DNA from: Prostheceraeus crozeri
Taxonomy: Eukaryota; Platyhelminthes; Polycladida; Euryleptidae
Direction: 5' to 3'
NCBI GenBank assembly: GCA_907163375.1
Contig: CAJQUW010001115.1
Coordinates: 127,001 to 191,000, forward strand
Length of the DNA stretch: 64,000 bases
The position numbers and the translations under genes are program-made. Below are positions 1 to 10,400 of this stretch, piece by piece. The notes under the pieces are model-generated. The model saw only the letters and a program-made list of their open reading frames with translations. It searched no databases and was not told where the DNA came from. The first letter of the stretch is position 1, and each line of letters begins with the position of its first letter.

Positions 1-64
1 CGTCAGTTTCATTCATTCAATTTCGCTTGAGTAACTCATTGTGTTGATTAGATCCTAACGCCTC

Positions 65-2128
65 ATGGTTGCATCGTGCTGCGCTTTCAATTGTACTAAT
101 ATAAACACTCCCAACTGTGGTATTCCGTTTCATCGCTACCCACATTCAAATCCTCCTCTACTTGAAAAATGGAAACATGCAATTCGAAGAGAAAATTGGA
201 CACCGTCGAATCGAACTTATATTTGTGGTCAACACTTCAAGCCGGAAGACTATATAACAACAGCAAAACGGCGGTGTTTAAGGCCCAATAGTGTACCCTC
301 TATTTTCAATTTTCCCCAACATCTCAAAAACAAGTCCACTCCTCGCAGAATTTTAAAAAGACTCCCAACAGTAATTGACGACCCTGGACCTTCAGTGAAA
401 CGAAGAAAAATCTCCGTCAGTGATGAAGTAAGAACTCTGAAGTTGGAGGTTGTTTCTATGAGACGAAAGATGAAAGCTCTAAAAGAGAAAGTGAGGAGAA
501 GAAATAAAAAAAATTCAACCATGGCTGACTTGTTTAGTGAGTTAAAAGAGCGACAACTATTGAATATTGATGAAGTGCTTTTAATATCAAGCGGCTTTTC
601 TGGAATGAAGTTGGAGATCTTGAAAAACGAGTTGAAAAATTCGAACGTCGCATCTCATGGTCGCCGTTACAGTGATGAAATTATTCGCTTCGCAATTACT
701 TTGAACTTTTATTCTCCACGAGCATATAGTTATGTCAGAAGTGTTCTCTGTTTGCCACATGCTTCGACACTCCGATCCATCGCATCATCTGTAGAATGTG
801 AACCCGGCATTATGAGTGAAAGTTTGAAATTCCTCTCTGAACTGACTAAAATGGATCCTTCAAAAAGCGACTGGGTGATTATGGCCGATGAAATGTCAAT
901 TAGAAAGGAAAGCCACTGGGATTCAGCGAATCATTGTTTCACTGGTTTTGTTGATTTCGGTGGTGGAGCTTTCGAAGAAATTCTCGCTTCTTCTGCTCTG
1001 GTTGTTATGGCTGTAAACTTGAGAGTGCGATGCAAATTACCCGTTGCATATTATTTCACACATGCACTGACAGGTGAGCAACTGTCACGAATTGTAACTG
1101 ATGTTATTAAGTCAATGTGGAAGTTGGATGTCGAGTTCTTGGCTGTGTTACCGACGGTGACTGGAAGAATCGTACTGCAGCAAAAATCTTGGGAATTGTA
1201 ATCAATGACCACGAAATAAAGAGCAGCTTTCCTCATCCAGTTTGTAGCGGTGACTCCGTGTACTGGATTTTTGACACTTGTCATTTATTGAAGTTGATGA
1301 GAAATTTGATCGGAGACTACAAAATTTTGTATTCAGGTGAAAATGGAAATATTAAGCAGATCAGGTGGGATTATTTCGTGAAATTATTTGACTTTCAAGC
1401 ATTGGATATAATTTTTCTTGCAAATAAATTATCAGGTGACCACATCAATTACGCAACCAAGAAAATGAAAGTGAGTTTAGCGACTCAAACTTTGAGCTCA
1501 TCAGTCGCAGATGCGATCGATTATGCACGAGAAGATTTGGACATTGCAGAGTTCGGCGGAAGTGAAGGTACAACAGAATTCATTCGAAAAATTGATCGTC
1601 TTTTTGACTATTTGAATTCCAGAAATCCTTTTGCTCGCGGTTTCAAGGCGCCTTTGAAAATGGAAACAATCTCTGAGTGGGAACCGTTTGTGATGTCCAT
1701 GATGACATTTCTTCGAAATTTAAAAGGTCCGAATAAGCAACCAATTTCGTCTTCTCGCCGACAAACAGTCGTGAATGGATTTTGTGTCACCATAAATTCA
1801 ACCATCGAAATTACAAAGAAGTTATTATCTACTCATACAAAAGAAATTACAAACTTGCAGATTTCTTGATCTGAGAATAGAAAGTGAAACTTTGTCTCTG
1901 TTAAGACCCGAGCTGTACCGCTTGTTTCCATCTTTGACTGATCATCTGAGTGATAGTGCATTGGAGGAATCCAATCATGTGATCAAACTTGTTCGCCATG
2001 TCGTCTCTTCCTTCGTGCGAATTCGGCTTTATAACTTTGCCAAACGTTTCACTAAAAGAGCCATTTTTATGAATAGACCTTCAATAAGGTCAAAATTGAA
2101 CAAGCTTACTCTGTGCCGCAATGAGTAA
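65..2128 (+). pseudogene. P-element / THAP9-like transposase, frameshifted
   Basis: This is a DNA-transposon transposase of the P superfamily. The N-terminus is a C2CH THAP zinc finger that binds DNA: Cys5/Cys10, then Cys54 and His57 in YICGQHF, followed by the closing SVPSIF motif near residue 76. A basic coiled-coil-like stretch follows (about residues 115-150), then the RNase H-like catalytic region with ADEMSIRKESHWD, in which Asp275 is a probable catalytic residue. A second acidic motif, CVTDGD, lies near 1145. The reading frame changes near 1133 and again near 1858, so it is read in three pieces (65 to about 1133, about 1130-1869, about 1862-2128), each continuing the family alignment. 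The last piece contains SALEESNH, typical of the P-type C-terminal half. The ATG at 65 begins the THAP domain and is the natural start. It is decayed but recent-looking, since most of the coding length is open. The 5' terminal repeat is probably outside the window, and no convincing 3' terminal repeat was found. Confidence 0.85.
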
Positions 2129-2159
2129 TAAAATGTTTTGATTCGCTACTTTATAACGC

Positions 2160-2262
2160 GATAGCTGCCGCTGAGGAAGGAAGAAGTCCCGAAACGTCCG
2201 GCAAACCCCCCTTTTGTAAATATTTTATTTTGGTCAATAAAATATCTGCAAGGAGTGACAGT
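2160..2262 (+). other. retroelement-tail-like motif after the P transposase
   Basis: The stretch contains ctgaggaagg followed by cccgaaacgtccgg and then an A/T-rich tail with ataaaat. Similar 'ctga-gaagg ... gaaacgt' blocks occur near the 3' ends of several animal retroelements, including Penelope-like ones; that link is from general knowledge. The block begins about 30 bp after the transposase stop. It could equally be the P element's own 3' region. Confidence 0.25.
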
Positions 2263-2679
2263 TTTGCAACAAACATGAAATGACTACTTTATAGTTCTAT
2301 TTTACAAAGAGAAAGGAAATTTAATTTACCGGGTGCGATTATCTTATCACTGTCTTATTGCATTCTATGTACTGTATTAACATTGCTTATGTTGAATGAT
2401 ATGAATAACAGTTCCTAAAATATTATAAATGGTCCTACCTACAGTGTGAAGCAATGACCTCTAAATATCTTTGAAATGAAATCAGATCGAGATTAGATCT
2501 CATCTGTAGATCCAGGCGTAGAGCGCATTTGATCATTATTGGCTGTATCGGCGCTGCCGCAAATCTCTTGCCAGTCAGTGCAGAAACTCGCAGCACGCGT
2601 GATTGTTGTCAGTTAGCTCTCTCCCCTTCTCTATCTCAATGACTACGATCCATGTGCCCGTTGCAAAGCTTGAAATATG

Positions 2680-3011
2680 TCGAGGCCTTTGAAAAATTTC
2701 GTAAAGTTGTGGAACCTGCTACGGCCATGATCTCGATCCAGATTTCCGAATGATTATCCGTGACTTTGAGAAAAGTTACCTCTCTCTCGGTATTTCGATC
2801 AGTCCACACAGTCTTTCACCATATTACAGATTTTTGTGAATCTGTGCATACTGGACTCGGACGATACAGCGAGCAGGCTGTTGAGGCAGTTCATGCTGAC
2901 TTTAAATCTACTTGGGCCAAATACAAGGTCGATGAAGTGAACCCGCGTTATCCGGAGCAGTTGTTGAAGGCAGTTAACGATTACAACGCAAAGCATTTGC
3001 GTATCTTCTGA
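2680..3011 (+). pseudogene. C-terminal fragment of an unidentified transposon-like ORF
   Basis: Two adjacent frames give protein-like sequence. The first, about 2682-2805, reads FEKFRKVVEPCYGHDL and then RDFEKSYLSL. The second, to the stop at 3011, contains HHITDFCES, YSEQAVEAVHADF and LLKAVNDYNAKH. I recall a similar arrangement (Y/FSEQ-x2-E-x2-H-x-DF followed by LLKAV-YN-KH) in repetitive ORFs of invertebrate genomes, but I cannot name the family. A frame change near 2805 separates the halves, and no start codon or zinc-binding module is left. It lies 550 bp after the P transposase in the same orientation, but nothing shows they belong together. Function unknown. Confidence 0.45.
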
Positions 3012-5004
3012 TTTTCTGTTATTTTTTCCTTTTTCTCAATGGAATATTGAATAATCATTTTAGCAACGTTTGTTTTTCGTGAATGAATTGTAAAGCTCGT
3101 AGAAAACAGCTACTACAAGCTGTAGCGCGAAATTTTGGGTTGATGTATGAAAAACGTATTCCATAATTTCATACTGGTGCATTTATAAAAGAAACAAAAT
3201 TGGATAGTAATTTTTGGTGATTTTTACATCACATAATTACATTATAGTTTAATACTCGTCACACTACCATTAAAAAGCGTAATCATTGTTTCTGCTGTCT
3301 GAGTTTATGCTCGTGTATCCACTGCATAATACGGACTTATACAAATGGTCTCTAATTGCCAAATACGTAGACAGATTATCATTTCCTGTTAACATAGGTA
3401 TCAAAATACACTATTTTGGCGGCCATTTTGAATTTTGCTCTCTGTACAAAAAGGACATTGAGATTCGATTTTTTAACTTACATATTCGAATTCCTCATGA
3501 TCTCAGCTCTCGATTGGTGTATAATATGTAGATGGACAATTTTTTTATCCTAATTGTGTTTCCGCCCTACCGTGCATCATTCATTTAAATTCGATAGCTT
3601 CTCGTGATAGCTGTGCACAGCCTTCCGTTTAAAGATCAGACGCTCAACCTCAATGTGAACAGTTTTGCAGCACGTGCTTGAATCACAGCTGTTTTCTTCG
3701 AACCATTACACACACAAGCTAGTCGTGTGTTCAGACGGAGCACTGATGCTCAGACAGCGAAAGAGAGTTGTGTGCGTGTGAGGCAGTAAGCGCACGCGCC
3801 CGCGCCAATATTGGCTTTCCCGATAGACATAATGCTCTGCCTTCTCCAATTTTTGCAATGAAATTCTACGCAATTCTTGATCGAGGCGCGGTACCTAAAT
3901 ATAGTAAAGGAAGCGCAACCCAATTGTTCCTGGCTTCGTTTTATGTGAGAGAGGCCACTACGTCAACAGTAGCAGATGGCTGACGTTCAGACAAGACTGC
4001 GATCGGATGATGAGCGTTCTCCAATGAATGCGGAGTAATGCATCTGACTCGAACACCCAGATTCGGTAGAATCTTATAATTTGTTTTTGTGTGATTGATG
4101 TGACACTATGTTTAGTACTGCAGATGAGATCATAACCACGCCTTTCGTCCGAAGGGAATATACTGAAAAGATGACAGTCGTCGAGCAAGGTAGGCCAACA
4201 CCTGATATAAAATTGAAAGCACTCACAGAGAAAGAAACAAGAAATACACAAGACATTTTAATGCATCAAATTTTCAAACATATGATCGGCCGTGAGAAAC
4301 AGAAGAAACTGTTGGCCTTGCCTCCTTTTTTCTCGAGAAAATGCGGTCGGGACAGAGAGGGGATATAGTGATATCAGCTCCTTGAGTAAGGTGGTTAAGC
4401 GACATGAGCTATCACTTCTTATGTGCACTTTCACTTGACCTCAAAAAATGTTCTGGAAATTGTTATTAAAAATTCATCTTTTATGAAAATTAATGTTGTA
4501 ACATAAAAGTGTTTGGTATAGAAATAGTATTCCAATGCCGAGTGAAGGCCTTTATGGTCATGGAGCCCGCGACGCCGCTGTGAGCGTATTTATTGCAATT
4601 GAAAACACAATCAATTGCAATTCCAACGCAATTTGGTCAGTGTCTGTCTTTGCACAATAGTATCAGATCGATGCCATTAAGCAAGACGGAGTGGCGCGTT
4701 ACATAGAATGTCACAAAGTAGTCCGCAATTCACTCAAATCATGATTCATTTTGTAATAAGTTTAGAGATGGTTGACACTAGAGAAGCAACTTGCTGATCA
4801 GATGAGGAGTCACATTCAGAGAAGCCAAAGAAGCGGTGCAACCTTCATCACAGACAGTGGGTTGCACAACAAATGTGGAGGAGTGAGTTTTCCAAAAACA
4901 ACTAGGATCCTAATAAATGCAAGATTGACTGGGAATTGCTAGGAATAGGTGGCAGTCACTAGGTGACATACCACGCTCAATTACGCGTAATTACACATGA
5001 CTCT
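3012..5004. other. intergenic, no recognised element
   Basis: AT-rich sequence with no convincing gene, RNA or repeat. The only protein-like reading is the small plus-strand ORF at 4108-4368, listed separately. Confidence 0.5.
4108..4368 (+). CDS. possible small unknown ORF or exon, 86 aa
   Basis: An ATG-initiated 86-codon frame with a hydrophilic Lys/Glu/Thr-rich composition, including a run such as TEKMTVVEQGRPTPD, and no low-complexity bias. No family is recognised, and no signal peptide, membrane segment or zinc-binding motif is visible. A possible donor lies at the gtaggcc inside the frame near 4190, so it could also be a spliced exon. An ORF of this length is somewhat rare by chance in DNA of this base composition but not exceptional. 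It could be host, transposon-derived or noise. Confidence 0.2.
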   Translation: MFSTADEIITTPFVRREYTEKMTVVEQGRPTPDIKLKALTEKETRNTQDILMHQIFKHMIGREKQKKLLALPPFFSRKCGRDREGI

Positions 5005-5354
5005 AAACATCCGTGGCTACGTGGGACATTGCTGCAACATCTGCTATATAAGTCAGTTGGCAGTCCTGTTATAGACTTTGCGTTTCATGTGTCTGCATGT
5101 ATCAGAGGTTAAGCAATGTGATAGGATCTCAATTTCATGCTCAGGGAAGACAGAACATGCTTAGCGGTTCATCCGTGGTTCAAGCGGCAACGCAGACAAC
5201 CGTAGACGACGCGCAAACTATAAACGCTCGTCCGCGCGTATTCATAAACATTCTCCATTTTTTAACAGCATCAGATCAAGTGATTTCTGACTCTTAGTGC
5301 AGCGCGTATGCATGCGCGGGTAGAAGAATAGAATGTCCTTAACCACGGATGTTT
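5005..5354. repeat. 350-bp segment bounded by a 12-bp inverted repeat
   Basis: The ends read AAACATCCGTGG and CCACGGATGTTT and are exact inverted repeats. A TATA-like gctatataag lies at about 5040. No flanking duplication was identified, so this may be a small TIR element or a chance pair. Confidence 0.3.
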
Positions 5355-5639
5355 GGGGTGTTCCATACGCGTGGCATGTCTGTAGCATGCTCGTATTTTG
5401 ATTTAATCTAATATATGTTAAGTGCGTATTTCAATATTTATGTAAAACATATATTTCACTATTTGTTTAACCGTTGTACTTATTATTCAATTCCGCTTTG
5501 TAAACATTCAGATAAATAGTTTCACAAAAGTCACAAGACAACTTGAACGTGACGAGTTTTGTTTTGCGCTGACTAATTCACTGGGAAGATAACAACTTGA
5601 AATAGTCTCTAAGCTTACATGTCACCTAGTGGTGCCCTT

Positions 5640-6416
5640 CCCTGTGGGAACGAATCTTGCGAAAAACTGGCGAATGTCAGCTGCAGAATATCATGCTAAA
5701 GTTCAGTCATATTTGCAGGATATTCGCTGGCGAAGTTCGCCGGCGACAATTCGCGCTCTATATGTCACCTTTTACTTTTGACTTTCTCTCTTATTTTCTT
5801 AAATAATCCGCCTCTACAGCCGAGGCTCTATTTTCTCCCTAACCTCCTGACCATCACCCACGTATGGCTAATCTATCTAAGAAATAAGTGCAGACTATCA
5901 TTCTCTGATAATGATAAGAATATAGAGAATCCGCATATATCAATTTTCATAACATCTCTTGACATTCAATAATTTACAACAATGACAAATATTTGAATGA
6001 TAACATAGTATTTACTGCGACATTTATGGAAGATAAATACTTTTTTTAGTTTAAGCCTTCGTGAATTAAAAAAAGATCCCTTTTTATCAGATCAGACTGA
6101 GTATACAATATATTTTCATGTGAAGGTAATATACAAACATTACTACTTACCACTAATTAGTTGCTACAATATCCACGATTTCGCCGGTTGGCGAAAAATC
6201 AGCTCGCATTAGTAAACAAATATCTACCAACTAATTATAGCAACTTTTTCGCCACCTGTCGTTTTTTTAATTTTACACATGTTTTTGGATAGATGATGAC
6301 CATTTTCACATGCGGAGATAGTTTTTACACGAAAATGAACCTTTAAAAAAATTATCCACAAAATCGCTACCTCGCCAGATAATCTGTTGATATTAGCAAG
6401 ATGCGTTCCCACAGGG
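5640..6416. mobile_element. 777-bp TIR element (CCCTGTGGGAACG ends), MITE-like
   Basis: The left end is CCCTGTGGGAACGAATCTTG and the right end is its near inverse, CAAGATGCGTTCCCACAGGG. Subterminal 'ctggcga'/'tcgccag' motifs repeat the symmetry further in. No transposase ORF is present. No clear target duplication was read, so the superfamily is unassigned. Confidence 0.7.
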
Positions 6417-7399
6417 TTATTAACCAGAACGAGACGAGGATTATAGGCCTACGTAGGCCCTATTGCAAGCAACAAACAATATCAAAGTTGTTGGATGTTG
6501 TCGAAGGAACTGCAAGGAGAAGTGGAGATGAACAGCAAATTCTTTCTCGCATCACAGTCTTTCGACATTGACCATGCTACCTGGCTGCATAAGGCTGTGC
6601 TTCGGTATGCTTCAATAATGTGGACAGAAATGTCAAATTCCGGGTGTGATTTCTCTGGTAACGCCGCTTGACCAGGGAGCTCTCTCGATCTTAATAACCC
6701 ATGTGAAAATCTTGGTGCAATATTGAAGGATAAAGTTGATATTTCGCCGCACCGAAATCCTGATCGTTTGAAGAAAAAAGTGGCACTTAGGCCTACTGAA
6801 ATCGGAAATCCTGGGAGACATGGAGAATGATAAACGTGAACTTTCAATATCTCTGAACTATTCTCCGCTCTCTTATCTCATAATTAAAAGTCCGACACAT
6901 TGGACTATTAAAAATTCTAATCAAACATTAATAAGTTTTTAGCGTGGTTGAAATTGCAAATTTCTTTTCGGGACACCCGGTTGGTTAGATGCTGCTAATA
7001 GACCCTGTCTTTTAATTTGTATTTTATGGGTTTCCCTGACACACTTTTGTCCAGCCTATTGCCTACATTTCTAGACCACTTTGCACGAGGATCATTCTGA
7101 CCTTGACACCTTTTTCGCAAGTACGTTTGTATATTCCACGTCAATTATGTCCGAAAATTATTATGCCAGAAAAGTTATTAGAACAAGAAAAGTCAATAAT
7201 TTTTTCCAAAAAAATATTAATAAAATTCAAAAATACAAAGAACAATGTCCAATAAGGCACTGTTGCAGCTCAACATTTCAACATTAGAGACCTGAGGGCG
7301 TGCAAATATCACAAAATGATTCACTAACGCCAACGAACCGACACCAACTCAGGAGATTGGAGCATCAAATTTGTCCATCACCGACGAACATCGTCAGTT
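6417..7399. other. ZIP11 3' flank, nothing else recognised
   Basis: This stretch lies downstream of the ZIP11 stop codon on the minus strand and must include its 3' UTR. I did not find a clear AATAAA on that strand close to the stop. The open frames here look like chance ORFs. Confidence 0.4.
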
Positions 7400-7478
7400 T
7401 CAGCCAAGTCCAACGTCAAGGGTCATCATCACAACGAAACCTACGATTGTACAAAAGGATGCAAGTCTTCCATTGCCA
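7400..7478 (-). CDS. SLC39A11: ZIP11 coding exon 8 (C-terminus)
   Basis: The exon encodes [20 protein letters not shown] followed by DVGLG and a TGA stop at 7402-7400. This matches the vertebrate C-terminus GNGKLASWASILGFVVMM. The acceptor is TCTTTTCAG. Confidence 0.94.
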
Positions 7479-10400
7479 CTGAAAAGAAAATAATAAATTT
7501 CAGAAGGACGTATTATGTTTTGTAGATGAAGAATTTTTTTAACAAATATATATTTTATTATACCGAAAATGATGTTTACATACTACTTTCATAAATAAAT
7601 AGTAGATTGATAGAATATGAAAAGTGTCAATGTGCATTACAAAAACAGTTTACCATCCTAACCTAACTCACTGATATCGTTGTCTGTACGGGGAGGGGGT
7701 CAGTCATGATGAATGCCGAAGGAAAAATCTCTCCCAATTCGAACTTTTTTTTATTGTAAGATAAATTACCCGACGCGTTTCGTCTACACAGACTGTGCCA
7801 AGGGTTACAAACTGCGGGTTTATACATATACAAATTTGTCACTGAAACTCACTGAGATGTTGATTCCGGAACGATGTCATCGAACACAACAAATATCATA
7901 GCTCCTGCTGCGAAGGCAAGGGCGTATGGCAAAATTGGCCGGGCCACTTGAACAGCGAGACATCCCAGCAACCCTGCTATTGGCTCAACAAGACCACTTA
8001 GTTGCCCGTACCTGCAAATAAGAATTATTGCATCAGAATAACTAATCAAACACTTTTATGGAATTTGATAAGGATGACGCAACCACTTCACTTATCCCTT
8101 ACATTATTATTTTCCGGACTAATCCCAACATTATTTCCCTGTTTTTATCGATGTCTCCTCTACACGATTATAGATGTTGTCTTAGGATTTCTGGACTTAT
8201 CATATCTCATTCAGTTCTGCAGATTAAATTATTATGAAACTGATATCTTCATTTGCTTTATTGATCTCACAAGAAGTACCTAGAACGCCGAGACGCATCA
8301 ATTGACGCAAATTTTTGAAGACACATACCGCATACCAATTAAATGTGTATATGCAATTGACATTGATAGATATTTCAGCAGTATTGATTTAACAGAAGAT
8401 CTCAAAACAAGCAAATGTCTCTCTTGGTAACGATGCATAGGAACAGGCGCGAGCTTTTATGCGAGAACTGAAAAACATCATTCCCCAGATGCATTGGGAC
8501 AAGTGCTCTCCGTGGCACAGTGGTTAAGTGCTTAGCCTAGAGATCTTTTGGTCCAGAGGTCGAGCCCCGAAGGTGTCATTAGAAGTCAACAGGAAGGGCA
8601 TCCGGACTAAAAGTGCTACAACGCTCCGTAAGTCTGACTATGTCAGCACCGTCCAAGCCCCAAGTATGGGGAGTAGTGACGTAAAAAGTAGATGCTGCGA
8701 AGTCGATCTGTCCGAAGTATTTCGTGATTGACAAATAGGGTGCATCAGTGGCGTAGCGTGCTTCAAAGCGTCTCCGGGGCTAAAATCAGTCTTGGCATCG
8801 GCATAACTTATAGCATGCAGCATATATGTAAAGTACCCGCTTCTAGTCTAAAAGTCACTTTGATGTTTTCAAATAATCATGAATGAATGAAGAAGTAAAA
8901 GTATGTATGTAAACTATTAGCTACGCGTTTGTTAGACTCTCCGTGATTAGTCGGTCAGTGTCTGTAGAGTAAGCGTCAGTCGTAAAGAATTCCTTGCCTT
9001 CGCCCGGGTTGAATCACAGAGATGGATTGCTTCTCTGTGGGTTGCATGCAGTGGCCACGACGAGCTGTTCTGGCGCGCGAACGGCACATTGATAGATTGG
9101 CTGAGTTGTCGATGTCATCATCGAGCCATTGTTAATCATGTTAGATTTCGCTCGTGTTAGATTTCGGCCAATCTGTGCGATCTCGGCGACACTCCAGCGA
9201 CTGCCCCTGAGAGAGGAAGATAGATAAAGCCACCGACAATTATGCATAAGATGCAATAAGATGACTTAATATGAAGTAGCGTTTGTTCACTGACGCGTAG
9301 GCCCGTATAGTACTAGATTAAAATATGTTGCGGAACTTATCTAAAAATGCATTCGGGGCCACGAATGCCCCGAATGCCCCAAAGGACGCTACGCCACTGG
9401 GGTGCATACTAGTGTCTTACTCTAAATTATACCGATATTGGTGTTTTAATGTTGCTTTCATTTTGCCCTTCACTGTTAATGTGAAATGGCATTCTACAGC
9501 TCCAAGTAAGTCCATTTCCAATTTTAGAGAGGAATCACGACTTGCAGATACCAAGGAACTTCAAATAATTAGAAAAATTCACAAAAATTGCCACTTATAT
9601 GTGCGATTACTACTGTAAATTTAATAAGCAGCATTTCCACGACATATGTGATATGACCATCCACAAAGCTAAATACAATGATTTTTGTGGGAAAGTTCAG
9701 AAATACGCTAAGAACGAAAGTCACAAAAGATTTGGCAGGCCGGCGTTATTTTGCGATGACCATAGCAAAAAAGTGACACGAAGGACCGAGTCGACCGCGG
9801 TAGACTATATGGATAGAGTTGTAGCCAATTTATAATTATGTAAATTTTTTCATAAGTCATCTCTGTAACAACAATTCGAATACTTGGGATCATTAGAATA
9901 TGATTGACAGTAATTTTGAAACTTAAATAATATAAAACCTATGGTGCGTCAATTGACGCAGCTCGGTGCGCTCGTTATTTCAAAATTCTCGGCATTCTAG
10001 TGTTAATTTTCATTAGAATCCCAGTAAAAACCGAAAAGCCAATTGCCTAATAGTTGTCAGAAGTGTGTGTTATGGGCCATGTTCTATCTGGCTCCGTATG
10101 AGGTTCGCGGAACTACCCAGCAAAACCAGTTTTCACTGCAGCATATTTCCATTCACAATTGCTACTACTTTATCAATTTCTGTCTCCAGACCACGAATCT
10201 AGGTTAAAATTCCAGAAATTCTGAATTTAATTTTCAGTCTCGCGGACAAGCGCAGTATATCAACTTTTTGTCATTCCGTCATTTAGTTAATTTCGGTGAT
10301 CACAAATAATGGAAGGTAACTCTTATAACTTCAATGGAAAAACATTTGTTATAAAAAATGACATGACTTGTGCATCTTCTAATCTGATTTATGTTATAAC

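Larger units (their letters stand above)
8280..10002. mobile_element. piggyBac-like TIR element carrying nested SINE and hAT MITE
   Basis: The left end CTAGAACGCCGAGA and right end TCTCGGCATTCTAG form a TIR. Each end is followed by the subterminal palindrome CAATTG inside gcgtcaattgacgc. TTAA directly follows the right end (10003-10006), as in piggyBac insertions, but the left side reads AGTA, so that copy of the duplication has mutated. A SINE (8505-8687) and a hAT MITE (8746-9399) lie inside. No piggyBac transposase was recognised. It sits in ZIP11 intron 6. Confidence 0.6.

Noticed and set aside
2165-2205. Hammerhead-ribozyme-like core (ctgagga ... gaaac)
   Set aside because: The core words fit, but I could not form convincing stems I and III or a cleavage site, so the match may be chance.
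7081-7482. Plus-strand frames of 60-68 codons
   Set aside because: They overlap the antisense of ZIP11 exon 8 and its 3' flank and show no protein-like pattern.
8002-8283. 93-codon plus-strand frame beside ZIP11 exon 7
   Set aside because: It overlaps the exon 7 acceptor on the opposite strand and intron sequence, and has no recognisable domain.
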